From positions 1-64,000 of the forward strand of contig JAHUUM010000001.1 in the NCBI GenBank assembly GCA_019218445.1: a stretch of 64,000 bases of DNA, read 5' to 3'. This DNA is from Weeksellaceae bacterium TAE3-ERU29. Its GTDB lineage: Bacteria > Bacteroidota > Bacteroidia > Flavobacteriales > Weeksellaceae. A program made the translations under genes and the position numbers. Position 1 is the stretch's first letter, and each line of letters opens with the position of its first letter. This document shows, piece by piece, positions 19,084 through 27,516 of the stretch. The notes under the pieces were generated by a model that saw only the letters and a program-made list of their open reading frames with translations, did not search any database and was not told the DNA's origin.

Positions 19084-20370
19084 TTATTTATTATAATATG
19101 CCATAATCATTGCCTTTGCAAAAAACCCAATTCCCATACCAATTGCACCACCCATAGGAATCGCATTACATAAAAAACCAATTCCTCCACCAATAAACAT
19201 ACAGCCTACAAATACAGAATCCGCTATTGTTTTCACCTGTTTTTGATTGTTTTCCATTTTATTTTCTTGTTTTTCTTTTTCTACTAAACTCTGCTCTCCG
19301 TTTAAGTCTATCTTTTCTGATGAAAATATGTCTTTAATAACTGTCAAATTCAATAATGGGATTTCTACTTTAAAGGTTTTACTATCATCAAAAACTATAA
19401 CTTTTTTATTTATAGCCTCATATCTATCGATAATATTTTGTAAGCCTTTCCCTTCTCTTTTCTTCAATAATTTTTTAGGATTGATATTATTTTCTACTAT
19501 TAAAAAACCATCTTTTTCTTCAATATTTATCTTTAAAGTTTTCTGATTACTAATGGCATTATGCTTTATCGCATTTTCCAATAACAATTGAAGACTAAGC
19601 GGAGCAATCAGTTTTTCCGAGTATTTTAATTCTTCTTGGATATGAATTTCCAAACCGTTTTCAAAACGCATTTTCACCAAATTCAAATAATCCTCTGCAA
19701 ACTTAATTTCGTCTTTTACACTTACCCAATCTTTCTCGGACTGGTCCAAAACATACCGATAAACTTCTGCCAAATCAGCAATAAAATCTTGTGCTTTTTT
19801 AGAATTTTCTTCTACTAATCCGCTTAAAACATTTAATGAATTAAATAAAAAATGAGAACCTATTTGTGATTGTAAAGCCTCATTAGAACGCTGACTTTTT
19901 TTCAAGGCTTGGTCTTTCGCTTTGGCTTTTTCACGACGATAAGCTTGAATAGAAAATACTAAATAAAATCCCGTTCCAATTGTCAAAGAAAAAAGTAACG
20001 GATATTTTAATTGTTGTATAAAATTTCCTCCTATTAATTGATAATTAACATTTTTCAAAATAATTCGTTCTACAAAAAATTGTACAAAAACAAGGACAAT
20101 CACATTTAAAACAGCAACTATCGGAATGAAAGCTAACCAATACAACTCTTTTTTTACAGCAAATTTGTGGCGTAATTTTTTTGCTAAGGAAAAACTATAA
20201 CTTACTGTAAAATACATAGGAAATGTATAAATGAATTTGATTGCCAAAACTTTACCAAACCAATTCCAATCAATTTGTTCTTTTTGAAAAGCAATCCCTA
20301 CCAAAATAGAAACAAAAATTGCCAACCCCAATAGAAGTGCAATCAAAAGATGTTGGATAATTTTTTTCAT
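19084..20370 (-). CDS. LytS-type sensor histidine kinase with C-terminal membrane hairpin
   Basis: 428 residues from the ATG at 20370; an in-frame TTG 48 nt upstream is less likely. Four membrane segments fill about residues 5-145. The His_kinase domain follows, with the phosphorylated histidine in QIGSHFLFNSLNVL near residue 172. The ATPase part shows LQLLLENAIKHNA near residue 265 and GKGLQNIIDRYEA near residue 309. After the kinase ends at about residue 340, an extra tail of about 85 residues has a charged linker. It then has two glycine-rich hydrophobic stretches (VGCMFIGGGIGFL and GGAIGMGIGFFA). That tail is unusual for the family. The gene is followed directly by the LytTR regulator. 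Confidence 0.87.
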   Translation of the reverse strand: MKKIIQHLLIALLLGLAIFVSILVGIAFQKEQIDWNWFGKVLAIKFIYTFPMYFTVSYSFSLAKKLRHKFAVKKELYWLAFIPIVAVLNVIVLVFVQFFVERIILKNVNYQLIGGNFIQQLKYPLLFSLTIGTGFYLVFSIQAYRREKAKAKDQALKKSQRSNEALQSQIGSHFLFNSLNVLSGLVEENSKKAQDFIADLAEVYRYVLDQSEKDWVSVKDEIKFAEDYLNLVKMRFENGLEIHIQEELKYSEKLIAPLSLQLLLENAIKHNAISNQKTLKINIEEKDGFLIVENNINPKKLLKKREGKGLQNIIDRYEAINKKVIVFDDSKTFKVEIPLLNLTVIKDIFSSEKIDLNGEQSLVEKEKQENKMENNQKQVKTIADSVFVGCMFIGGGIGFLCNAIPMGGAIGMGIGFFAKAMIMAYYNK

Positions 20371-20392
20371 ATTATTGTAATTCTTATAAAAC

Positions 20393-20412
20393 CTTACCGA
20401 TTTCTCGGTAAG
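20393..20412. repeat. Perfect inverted repeat CTTACCGA-TTTC-TCGGTAAG
   Basis: Eight-bp arms with a 4-nt loop, 23 nt upstream of the kinase ATG and just past the end of the upstream gene. Read on the minus strand it is followed by GTTTTAT, so it could be a weak terminator or a regulator-binding site. Confidence 0.5.
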
Positions 20413-20435
20413 ATCCAAAACTAATTCAAAATAAA

Positions 20436-21062
20436 TTACTTACAAAATTGTGTTTGAGTGATTTTTGCTCGTTCCAATCCCCACGAAGGCTCAAAGCCTT
20501 TCGCTTTTTCTTTACTAAATAACGAAATGGATTTTTCCAAATCAGAACAATATTTTTGAGGTTTTTCATCAATATACGGGGCTTGGAACATTTGATATTC
20601 TGCCAATAGATACACCGCTCTCGGATTGTTGGGTTCTTCTGCTAAAACAGCTTGATAAATGGTGGGGATTTTTCCATATAATTCTGCTCCGTACACTTGC
20701 GGATTAGTTTTTACTTTTAGTGTTAAAATCAATCCTTGTAAAATCTCAACTTCGGTATTACCCGTTTTCTTTTGAAGAATTTGCCACTCTTTTTCCAATG
20801 TTGGAACAAGTGCTAAGGCTTCTTCGTTTGAGTAATGAAAAGCTTGAGTGGTCTGAAACAAAATTTTGTAATACAAAGGCAACCATTCGTCGGGATAGGC
20901 ATCGGCAATATCTTGAAATTCATTTGCCAATGATTTTACTTCCGTTTGATTTTCAACGGTTTTCCACTTCATCAAAGCAGTTTTCATCGCTTGTGGGTAC
21001 GTGTTTTGTGCGTAGGCGTTCATTCCTATTAACACGGCAAGGGTAATCATTAAATTTTTCAT
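20436..21062 (-). CDS. Secreted tetratricopeptide-like protein
   Basis: 208 residues from the ATG at 21062 (an in-frame TTG at 21092 is less likely). The signal peptide ends at NAYAQ. The mature protein is helical, with TPR-like pairs such as AYPDEWLPLYYKILFQ near residue 58 and NNPRAVYLLAEYQMF near residue 150. I recognise no precise family. It lies upstream of the two-component genes on the same strand, with the inverted repeat between, and may be a periplasmic partner of that system. Confidence 0.6.
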   Translation of the reverse strand: MKNLMITLAVLIGMNAYAQNTYPQAMKTALMKWKTVENQTEVKSLANEFQDIADAYPDEWLPLYYKILFQTTQAFHYSNEEALALVPTLEKEWQILQKKTGNTEVEILQGLILTLKVKTNPQVYGAELYGKIPTIYQAVLAEEPNNPRAVYLLAEYQMFQAPYIDEKPQKYCSDLEKSISLFSKEKAKGFEPSWGLERAKITQTQFCK

Positions 21063-21193
21063 TTTATATCTGTTTTTAAATTTATGAAACAAATATGAAG
21101 CACTTTGATATCATTCCGAAAAAAGACTTACCGAATTGTCCGTTTTTAGCGATGAGTTGTAATATATAGTTTTTCATATCATCAAACTTACAT

Positions 21194-21201
21194 TATCTTT
21201 G
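21194..21201 (+). promoter_or_regulatory. -7 box for the flippase gene
   Basis: TATCTTTG matches TAnnTTTG exactly, 17 nt before the ATG at 21219. The -33 element is not obvious. Confidence 0.45.
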
Positions 21202-21218
21202 CGAAATATTATGAAATA

Positions 21219-22688
21219 ATGGGAATTGTTGCACGACAAGGGATTAAATATTCGATTGTAGGATATCTAGGATTTTTACTGGGTACTCTTGCCGTGATTT
21301 ATATTTTCCCGAATGATATTGCCTTTTACGGAAAGTTACGTTTTATAATGGCTTCAGCAGAAATGTTACTCCCAATTGTGGTTTTTGGCGTTTCTTTTTC
21401 TAACGTAAAATTCTTTAATCAAGCCCGAAAAGAGAATAGACATCAAAACTTTTTATCAATTTCTTTAGGTTTTGTTGTGTTTAATTTCGTTGTGTTTTCT
21501 CTGCTTTATTTTTTGATTAATTTATTGTTTCCTTCGTTGGAAAACTCGGAATTATGGCGAATGAAAATGCTTATTTTTCCGTTGATTTTAATCATGGCAC
21601 TTTCTTCGGTTTTGAATAAATATATTTCTAATTATAAGCGAATTGCAATCCCAAATATTTTCCAAAACTTATTCCCGAAACTTGCTAATTTAGGAGCATT
21701 CTGTTTATTTTTCTATTTAGGATTTTCGGAGAAATTTGCTTATTCATTTTTCTTGGGAATGTTTGTTTTGGCACTTTTCGGATATGTTTTATATGCGAAT
21801 AAATTAGAACAAATCACTCCGAATTTTAGTTTAGATTACATCAAGAAAAATCAACGCTGGAAAGAAATTCTTAATTATAGTTTCTACGGATTCTTAGGAA
21901 ATATCGGCTACTTTATCGCTTTTAGGATTGATAATTTTATGATTGGTGAACTTATTAATTTTGAAGAAAATGGTGTTTATAGCATCATCATGGCAACGCT
22001 TTCTTTTATTATGATTCCGCAAATGGGAATTAATAGTATTTCTGCTCCAATCATTAATCAATCCATTGAAAATAAAGATTTTAAAGGTTTAAATATTTTC
22101 TATAAAAAAACTTCTCTTAATCTATTTTCGTTAGGGTTGGTTTTATTTTGTTGTATTCTCGTTGGTTTTCCATTTCTTACAGATTTCATTAAAAACGGGG
22201 ACAAATTACTTGCAGCTCAATCACTTATCTGGATTTTAGGAAGTTCTATGCTTTTTGATTTAGCTACCGGTTTTAATGGTGATATTATTTCGCTTTCTAA
22301 ATATTACAGATTTAATATTGTAATGATGCTTTTTCTGGCAACGCTTACGGTTACGCTAAATCTTTTATTTATCTATTTCACCGATTTAGGAATTTTCGGG
22401 GTAGCTCTTGCAACCGCAATTTCTTTAATCTCTTTTAATATTCTGAAAATTATTTTCAATTATAAGAAATTCGGAGTTTCACCTTTTTCTAATAAAATGC
22501 TTTATATTTTTGGAATTTGTATTGCTGCAACGGGAATTGCACTGCTTCTACCCGATTTTAATTCAAATTTTTTAAATCTAATTTATAAACCTTCTGTTGT
22601 TTTATTATTAATAATTATTGTCAATCATTTTGCTAAAATATTTCCTTTAGAGGAATACATTAAAAATCTGATTAAGAAGAATAAATGA
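21219..22688 (+). CDS. Polysaccharide biosynthesis flippase (Wzx/MVF type)
   Basis: 489 residues with about 14 membrane helices. It begins MGIVARQGIKYSIVGYLGFLLG, the typical start of oligosaccharide flippases, and the middle GNIGYFIAFRIDNFMIGEL near residue 226 is another family feature. Such proteins flip lipid-linked sugars or O-antigen repeats across the inner membrane. No polymer synthesis cluster surrounds it; the nearest glycan gene is the convergent glycosyltransferase that follows. The exact substrate is unknown. Confidence 0.85.
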   Translation: MGIVARQGIKYSIVGYLGFLLGTLAVIYIFPNDIAFYGKLRFIMASAEMLLPIVVFGVSFSNVKFFNQARKENRHQNFLSISLGFVVFNFVVFSLLYFLINLLFPSLENSELWRMKMLIFPLILIMALSSVLNKYISNYKRIAIPNIFQNLFPKLANLGAFCLFFYLGFSEKFAYSFFLGMFVLALFGYVLYANKLEQITPNFSLDYIKKNQRWKEILNYSFYGFLGNIGYFIAFRIDNFMIGELINFEENGVYSIIMATLSFIMIPQMGINSISAPIINQSIENKDFKGLNIFYKKTSLNLFSLGLVLFCCILVGFPFLTDFIKNGDKLLAAQSLIWILGSSMLFDLATGFNGDIISLSKYYRFNIVMMLFLATLTVTLNLLFIYFTDLGIFGVALATAISLISFNILKIIFNYKKFGVSPFSNKMLYIFGICIAATGIALLLPDFNSNFLNLIYKPSVVLLLIIIVNHFAKIFPLEEYIKNLIKKNK

Positions 22689-22700
22689 TTTTTTCTCATG

Positions 22701-22740
22701 ATGTGATGCTGAAATAAATTCAATATGATTTATCCGAATA
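22701..22740. repeat. Short dispersed repeat, copy 2
   Basis: Matches 4381-4420 at about three quarters of positions, with core CTGAAATAAATTCA. Lies between convergent genes, where such palindromes can end transcription. Confidence 0.4.
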
Positions 22741-22745
22741 AAATA

Positions 22746-23648
22746 TTAATCAACGATTTTTCTCTTTAAATCTTCTCGTATTTTAATAATAGAAAATCCG
22801 TTGATCGCAGGGTAAAAAATCAATCTAAAACCACTGACTATATTAAGTTTAAGGTATTCCATAAAAGCCTCTTTCCAAACTTCAATCAAGCATTGCTTAT
22901 AACTATTATTAATATCGTGCATAAGAACTCTTGCTCTAATTTCTAATCTTTTTTGTTCAAATTTTTTACTGAATTTTCCGGCACGTTCATCTCTGCAATG
23001 ATGAATAAAAACGCTCGGGGCGACCGCTACTTTATAACCAAAATATTGCAATCTTTGAATAAAATTTCGGTCTTCTCCATAATGATAAAAGACTTTAGAA
23101 AATAAACCACCAATATTTTTAACAGCTTTTACATCTACCAACCACGCAGCTGCATTCACAAAATCAACAATATAATAATCTTTTACTTTACTTAAACTTA
23201 AATCTGAAACTATATCGGGACATTGTTTCGGGGCTAAATATTGCTCAAACTTTGAATCTAATTTATCTCCTTTTTCATTTAAGTGCATCGGACTTAAAAT
23301 TGCAATCGGCTCTGTTGTTTTTTGCCAAATATTTAATAACTTTCCTATATTATTCGGATAACTTATCGTGTCTTGATTTAATAAATAAACATAATCAGCA
23401 TCACGTTCAACCGCCATTTTATAACCTAAATTATTAGCTTTCCCAAAACCTAAATTTTCTTTGGACTCTACTACCTCAACCTCAGGAAATTGGCTTCTTA
23501 TAATAGCTAAAGTATTATCCTTAGACGCATTATCTACTACGATAATTTTTAAATCTAAATGATCTTCTACCAAAGTAGAAAGACATTTTTCTATCCAAGG
23601 CTCGGCGTTATAAGTAACTATTATGCAAAAAACTTTTGTGTTTTTCAT
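22746..23648 (-). CDS. Glycosyltransferase family 2 (rhamnosyltransferase-like)
   Basis: 300 residues. The GT-A fold begins VFCIIVTYNAEPWIEKCLSTL, followed by IIVVDNASKDNT near residue 35, GFGKANNLG near residue 66 and the metal-binding YLLNQDTIS near residue 89. A later VFYHYGEDRNFIQRLQYFG near residue 186 is typical of rhamnosyltransferase-like members with an ED catalytic motif. Donor and acceptor sugars cannot be told. It converges on the flippase gene, so both likely serve surface glycan synthesis. Confidence 0.85.
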   Translation of the reverse strand: MKNTKVFCIIVTYNAEPWIEKCLSTLVEDHLDLKIIVVDNASKDNTLAIIRSQFPEVEVVESKENLGFGKANNLGYKMAVERDADYVYLLNQDTISYPNNIGKLLNIWQKTTEPIAILSPMHLNEKGDKLDSKFEQYLAPKQCPDIVSDLSLSKVKDYYIVDFVNAAAWLVDVKAVKNIGGLFSKVFYHYGEDRNFIQRLQYFGYKVAVAPSVFIHHCRDERAGKFSKKFEQKRLEIRARVLMHDINNSYKQCLIEVWKEAFMEYLKLNIVSGFRLIFYPAINGFSIIKIREDLKRKIVD

Positions 23649-23669
23649 CGGCTAAATATACGGAAAAAG

Positions 23670-24506
23670 CTAAGATTCCTTAAAAAATTCATCTATTCTT
23701 TTTCTTGCAGATTTTTGAACGTTATCGGGCGTAAATTTTCCGTTTTTCCATTCTAATTCTTTAGTAATGGTTACTGCTTCTGTATTATAAGAACTTTCAT
23801 CAGTGCTGAATCCTTGCTCAATAGAATAAATGATTTTATTTTCCATGCCATTCTCATCGGTTGGAAAAGTTAATGTTTCACCGAGCCAAAAAATTCCCGC
23901 GTCTGATATTTGAGCAACTTCAAATACTTTTTTCAGATCATTTTTTACTTGAAAGAAGTAAATTCCGCCACCGTCCACACCGCAAGCCTCCGATAAATAA
24001 TTGATATATAATATATTTTCTATTCCTTGAACTCCTTTATTATCAAAGATATCAATAGAGAATGTAGGCGTTTCTAAATTAGTAATGATTTCTTTAAAAC
24101 CGGGCTCAGCATTTAAATACCTGATGATAAGAGAATAATCGTATTCTCCCGTCTTTTTATAAGCAAATAAATATTCAGACTTATAATAGCCTCTTTTCTC
24201 CAACGAAATTAAACCACCTAAAATGTATCCCATTTTGTCTTGGTATTTTACTTTATAAAACGGAGATTCTAATCCGTTGTAATTTAATGTATGATTAGTT
24301 TTTGAAATTATTTTTATGGGTGTGCCAATTTTTAATAAATCCAACACTTCCGAATCGGTATTAGGCTCAGCTCTTAATTTTACATCATCTCCAAAAAGAT
24401 AATAGGTTTCTCCATTTGTAAAATCAGCATTCAGCTCATGGTATTTATTTTCTTGTGCGAAGACAAAAGTAGTGACTAATGATAATATAATGAGTAATTT
24501 ATTCAT
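23670..24506 (-). CDS. Secreted SH3-like domain protein
   Basis: 278 residues with a signal peptide ending at FVFAQ. An SH3b-type domain covers about residues 35-100 (GDDVKLRAEPNTDSEVLDLLKIGTPIKI, then the GYILGG turn). The remaining 180 residues are beta-rich with a DGGGIYFFQVKND element and are not recognised. SH3b domains often bind peptidoglycan or cell surface. The gene lies 21 nt upstream of the glycosyltransferase on the same strand. Confidence 0.65.
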   Translation of the reverse strand: MNKLLIILSLVTTFVFAQENKYHELNADFTNGETYYLFGDDVKLRAEPNTDSEVLDLLKIGTPIKIISKTNHTLNYNGLESPFYKVKYQDKMGYILGGLISLEKRGYYKSEYLFAYKKTGEYDYSLIIRYLNAEPGFKEIITNLETPTFSIDIFDNKGVQGIENILYINYLSEACGVDGGGIYFFQVKNDLKKVFEVAQISDAGIFWLGETLTFPTDENGMENKIIYSIEQGFSTDESSYNTEAVTITKELEWKNGKFTPDNVQKSARKRIDEFFKES

Positions 24507-24623
24507 ATTTCAAAGCTACAAATTTATATTAGCTATACGTTTATATAGTTATTTATTTTTTGATTTGTCAATGATTTTTAAAAATAAATCCTAATAAAAC
24601 CACTATTAACAAATTTTATATAT

Positions 24624-24631
24624 TAAGTTTG
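24624..24631 (+). promoter_or_regulatory. -7 box for the first yetF-like gene
   Basis: TAAGTTTG matches TAnnTTTG exactly, 19 nt before the ATG at 24651. Confidence 0.45.
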
Positions 24632-24650
24632 CAACCTTAAATTTATTATA

Positions 24651-25169
24651 ATGAACTGGATTATAGAAGAACAAAGTATTTTAATTCATGCCGTAATTAC
24701 TGCAGTTACTATGCTGTTAGTTACCATGTTTATCTTAAAAATAAACGGACTGAGAAGTTTGGCGAAAATAACGCCATTGGATTTTATTGTAACCATTACC
24801 ATCGGGTCTATCATTAACTCCACATTAATTTCCGATAGCAATTCTATTGTAAAAGGCGGTTTAATGATTGCTGTTCTATTGGCTTTTCAAACACTCTTTG
24901 GGAAACTTAAAGCGAAATATAATTGGTTTGATAAAAATGTTTACAATAATCCCGTTTTAGTGATGCGAAATGGTGAATTTTTAAAAGATAATATTTCTAA
25001 ACTCAATATATCCGAAACCATTATCATTTCTAAATTGAGAGAAAACAACATTAAAAAACTCTCCGAAGTTCAGGCAGTTATTTTAGAAACTACCGGAGAC
25101 ATCAGTGTTATTAGCGGAGAGGAAAAAATGGACGATATTTTATTGAATAATGTGAGATTAAAAATCTGA
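24651..25169 (+). CDS. DUF421 (YetF-like) membrane protein, copy 1
   Basis: 172 residues. Three membrane segments (about residues 10-28, 40-60 and 65-82) precede a soluble domain with NPVLVMRNGEFLKDNISKLNIS near residue 100 and AVILETTGDISVI near residue 140. This is the YetF/DUF421 layout; YetF domains are known from spore and envelope proteins, and the function is largely unknown. It runs convergent to mgtE and resembles the minus-strand copy at 26678, though the two are clearly diverged. Confidence 0.85.
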   Translation: MNWIIEEQSILIHAVITAVTMLLVTMFILKINGLRSLAKITPLDFIVTITIGSIINSTLISDSNSIVKGGLMIAVLLAFQTLFGKLKAKYNWFDKNVYNNPVLVMRNGEFLKDNISKLNISETIIISKLRENNIKKLSEVQAVILETTGDISVISGEEKMDDILLNNVRLKI

Positions 25170-25198
25170 TAATTTTTAAAAAAAATTAAAATTTAATC

Positions 25199-25236
25199 AT
25201 AGAATTAACTCTCTATATACAAGGAGTTAATTCTAT
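25199..25236. terminator. Bidirectional hairpin between convergent genes
   Basis: ATAGAATTAACTC at 25199-25211 pairs perfectly with GAGTTAATTCTAT at 25224-25236, a 13-bp stem with a 12-nt loop. It separates the convergent yetF copy 1 and mgtE. Confidence 0.65.
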
Positions 25237-25304
25237 TATCTGATTTTAAATACATAATATATTATCAACTTTCTGAATCCTGATCAATTTATAGTATATT
25301 ATTT

Positions 25305-26621
25305 TTATAATAATTTACCCGATAAAAAGATAGCCGCTATCGTAAAATAAATGATTAATCCGGTAACATCCACTAATGTAGCCACAAAAGGTGCAGAAGC
25401 AGTTGCCGGGTCTAATCCTGCTCTACGTAATATAAACGGAATTAATGATCCGGAAAGCGTCCCCCATAGAACAATAAATATCAAAGAGATAGAAACAGTT
25501 ATCGCAACAGAAAACCAATAAATTCCATAATCAAAAAAGCCGATTTTTTGCCAAATTAATATTCTAATAAAACCGATTACTCCTAATATTAAACCTAACA
25601 TTAATCCTGAAAATATTTCTTTTTTCATTACATACCACCAGTCTTTTAATTTTAATTCTTGCAATGCCATTGCTCTTATTATTAAAGAAGCAGCTTGAGA
25701 ACCCGAGTTCCCTCCGCTGGAGATAATCAACGGAACAAATAATGCTAAAACTACTGCCTTTTCTATTTCATCATCAAAATAGCCCATAGCAGAAGCTGTT
25801 AGCATTTCACCCAAAAATAGTATAATCAACCAGCCGGCTCTCTTTCGCACTAATTCTACCCAAGGGGTTTTGGTATAAGATAAATCTAAACCTTCCGTTC
25901 CCCCAAATTTTTGAATATCCTCTGTGTCTCTTTCTTTTATTTTATCTAAAATATCATCAAATGTTACAATCCCCACTAATGTTCCGTTTTCGGTTATTAT
26001 AGGAAGAGCGGAGCGATCATATTTTTCAAAAATTTCAAAACTTTCTTCAAGTGGTAAAGTTGCAGGAATACTTATAAAAGAATAATCTAAAAGATCTTTT
26101 ATCTGTGTATCATTCTCCGCAATTAATAATTGTCCTATTTTTAAATCATCTATTAATTTATTATTCTCATCAACTATATAAATATAAGTTAAAGTTTCTG
26201 CATTCTTTCCATATTTCTTTATTCGAGCAAGCACTTTCCCTATTGTCCAATCCGGCGAAGCTTGTATGTAATACGGTGTCATTAATCTCGCAATACTATT
26301 TTTAGGGTAGCCTATTAAATTAAGAGCAGTATCTTTTTCTTGATCATTTAATAAATTAATAGATTTCTTTATGATTTGATCCGGAAAATTCTCAAAGAGA
26401 CTCGTTCTATCATCCGGATTCATTTGGTTAAGGACTTCTGCAAACTCTTTATCCCCTAAAGATTTTGCAATATCCTGCTGAATGTCAGGGTCAAAATAGG
26501 TAAACACCTCTGATTTAACTTTACTTGGTAATATTAAAAACGAAAGATTTCTTTCTTTAGGTTCTAACTTAGATAATTGCTCTGATATATCTGCCGGATG
26601 TTTTTCTTGTATTTTTATCAT
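25305..26621 (-). CDS. mgtE: Magnesium transporter MgtE
   Basis: 438 residues. An N-terminal MgtE superhelical domain spans about residues 5-125 (LGDKEFAEVLNQMNPDDR). Two CBS domains follow to about residue 245 (YIYIVDENNKLIDDL; SALPIITENGTLVGIVTFDDI). Five membrane helices form the pore, with FVPLIISSGGNSGSQAASLIIR near residue 297 and ATASAPFVATLVDVTGL near residue 407. MgtE is a Mg2+-gated channel for Mg2+. It is the second gene after yetF copy 2, with 56 nt between, and its leader may carry an attenuator (see 27214-27353). Confidence 0.94.
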   Translation of the reverse strand: MIKIQEKHPADISEQLSKLEPKERNLSFLILPSKVKSEVFTYFDPDIQQDIAKSLGDKEFAEVLNQMNPDDRTSLFENFPDQIIKKSINLLNDQEKDTALNLIGYPKNSIARLMTPYYIQASPDWTIGKVLARIKKYGKNAETLTYIYIVDENNKLIDDLKIGQLLIAENDTQIKDLLDYSFISIPATLPLEESFEIFEKYDRSALPIITENGTLVGIVTFDDILDKIKERDTEDIQKFGGTEGLDLSYTKTPWVELVRKRAGWLIILFLGEMLTASAMGYFDDEIEKAVVLALFVPLIISSGGNSGSQAASLIIRAMALQELKLKDWWYVMKKEIFSGLMLGLILGVIGFIRILIWQKIGFFDYGIYWFSVAITVSISLIFIVLWGTLSGSLIPFILRRAGLDPATASAPFVATLVDVTGLIIYFTIAAIFLSGKLL

Positions 26622-26677
26622 TTTATTAAATTGTGAGAATGTTATAAAATATTTGAAATTATTTGTTATTTTACAAA

Positions 26678-27214
26678 TTAGATAGGCTTAACTCCTTTGA
26701 AAATATAAGGATCTAACTCCACATTATCTGATTTCTTTAAAATATGAACATCGCCTGTGGTTTCGAATACTACTGCTTTCACTTCTTCTCTATTTAAAAC
26801 ACCGCTTTTTCTGAGTTTAGCTCGTAATTCGTCGTGTGTAACATTACAGGTTTTTAAATTTTCCTCAATAATAACTCCGTCATATAATAGAAAAACAGGC
26901 TCATTACTCGTTAACACTTCAAAAGATTTACTTCTTTGTCTAATAATGGAGAAAATAATCCGAATTAAGAATACCATAAATATAGCAAATGCACCGGTAA
27001 GTAAACTTGGCGAACCATTCACTATGCTGGATGCCAATAAACTACCGATAGCTACGGTATTAGCAAAATCAACAATCGTCATTTTACTAAAGCTTTTTAA
27101 TCCAAACAAACGAGTGTAAAAAACAATGATACAGAAAATAACCACTGTGCCTATCGCAATTTCTAAATAAGGTGCCGACGGATTATAGAAATAATCCCAT
27201 TGTATATTTTTCAT
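26678..27214 (-). CDS. DUF421 (YetF-like) membrane protein, copy 2
   Basis: 178 residues with three membrane segments at about residues 16-35, 45-62 and 68-88, then a soluble domain (EPVFLLYDGVIIEENLKTCNVT near residue 104, AVVFETTGDVHIL near residue 148). Same family as 24651-25169. It is the first gene of a two-gene unit with mgtE, which suggests a link to Mg2+ or membrane stress, but the biochemical role of DUF421 is not settled. The start ATG is only 13 nt from the T tract of a terminator-like hairpin. Confidence 0.85.
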   Translation of the reverse strand: MKNIQWDYFYNPSAPYLEIAIGTVVIFCIIVFYTRLFGLKSFSKMTIVDFANTVAIGSLLASSIVNGSPSLLTGAFAIFMVFLIRIIFSIIRQRSKSFEVLTSNEPVFLLYDGVIIEENLKTCNVTHDELRAKLRKSGVLNREEVKAVVFETTGDVHILKKSDNVELDPYIFKGVKPI

Positions 27215-27226
27215 AGATATATAATT

Positions 27227-27265
27227 AAAAAATCAACCCTCTCACTTTTGGAAATAAAAGGGTTG
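27227..27265 (-). promoter_or_regulatory. Terminator-like hairpin in the yetF-mgtE leader (candidate attenuator)
   Basis: On the minus strand TCAACCCT (27265-27258) and AGGGTTGA (27240-27233) form an 8-bp stem, with a small inner CTTTT/AAAAG helix, followed by six T. The T tract ends 13 nt before the yetF start codon. That is too close for a promoter between them, so the hairpin most likely sits inside the transcript that it could stop. Confidence 0.55.
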
Positions 27266-27345
27266 ACAATATACAAGAATATTTGAAAAATAAATGCTTT
27301 AATTAAAATTTAACATTTCGTGTCGGTAAGATTCTATAGAAACAG

Positions 27346-27353
27346 CAAAGTTA
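27346..27353 (-). promoter_or_regulatory. -7 box for yetF-mgtE
   Basis: On the minus strand TAACTTTG matches TAnnTTTG exactly. Transcription from it would give a leader of about 125 nt that contains the hairpin at 27227-27265. The -33 element is not clear. Confidence 0.4.
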
Positions 27354-27516
27354 TATAATAAATGATAAGATGTTTTTCATTTAGAATTAATCGTCAAGTT
27401 TTCTCTTTTAAATTTTCAAATTTCTTGTATCACCAAAAGTCAGGAGTAACCAAAGAATTGAAAAAACAGTTTGAAAAATCTCATTTACGAATAGAGTTCT
27501 TTTCTTAAGGGTGTTT

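Larger units (their letters stand above)
27215..27516. other. 302-base intergenic region with the yetF-mgtE leader
   Basis: Holds the hairpin at 27227-27265 and the -7 box at 27346-27353. A 48-codon plus-strand frame at 27362-27508 has no recognisable product and is not called. The sequence TCGGTAAG occurs at 27323-27330, inside the predicted leader. Confidence 0.6.

Noticed and set aside
27362-27508. 48-codon plus-strand frame in the yetF-mgtE upstream region
   Set aside because: Starts with ATG but has no recognisable homology, no start signals, and lies in a transcribed leader and promoter area on the other strand.
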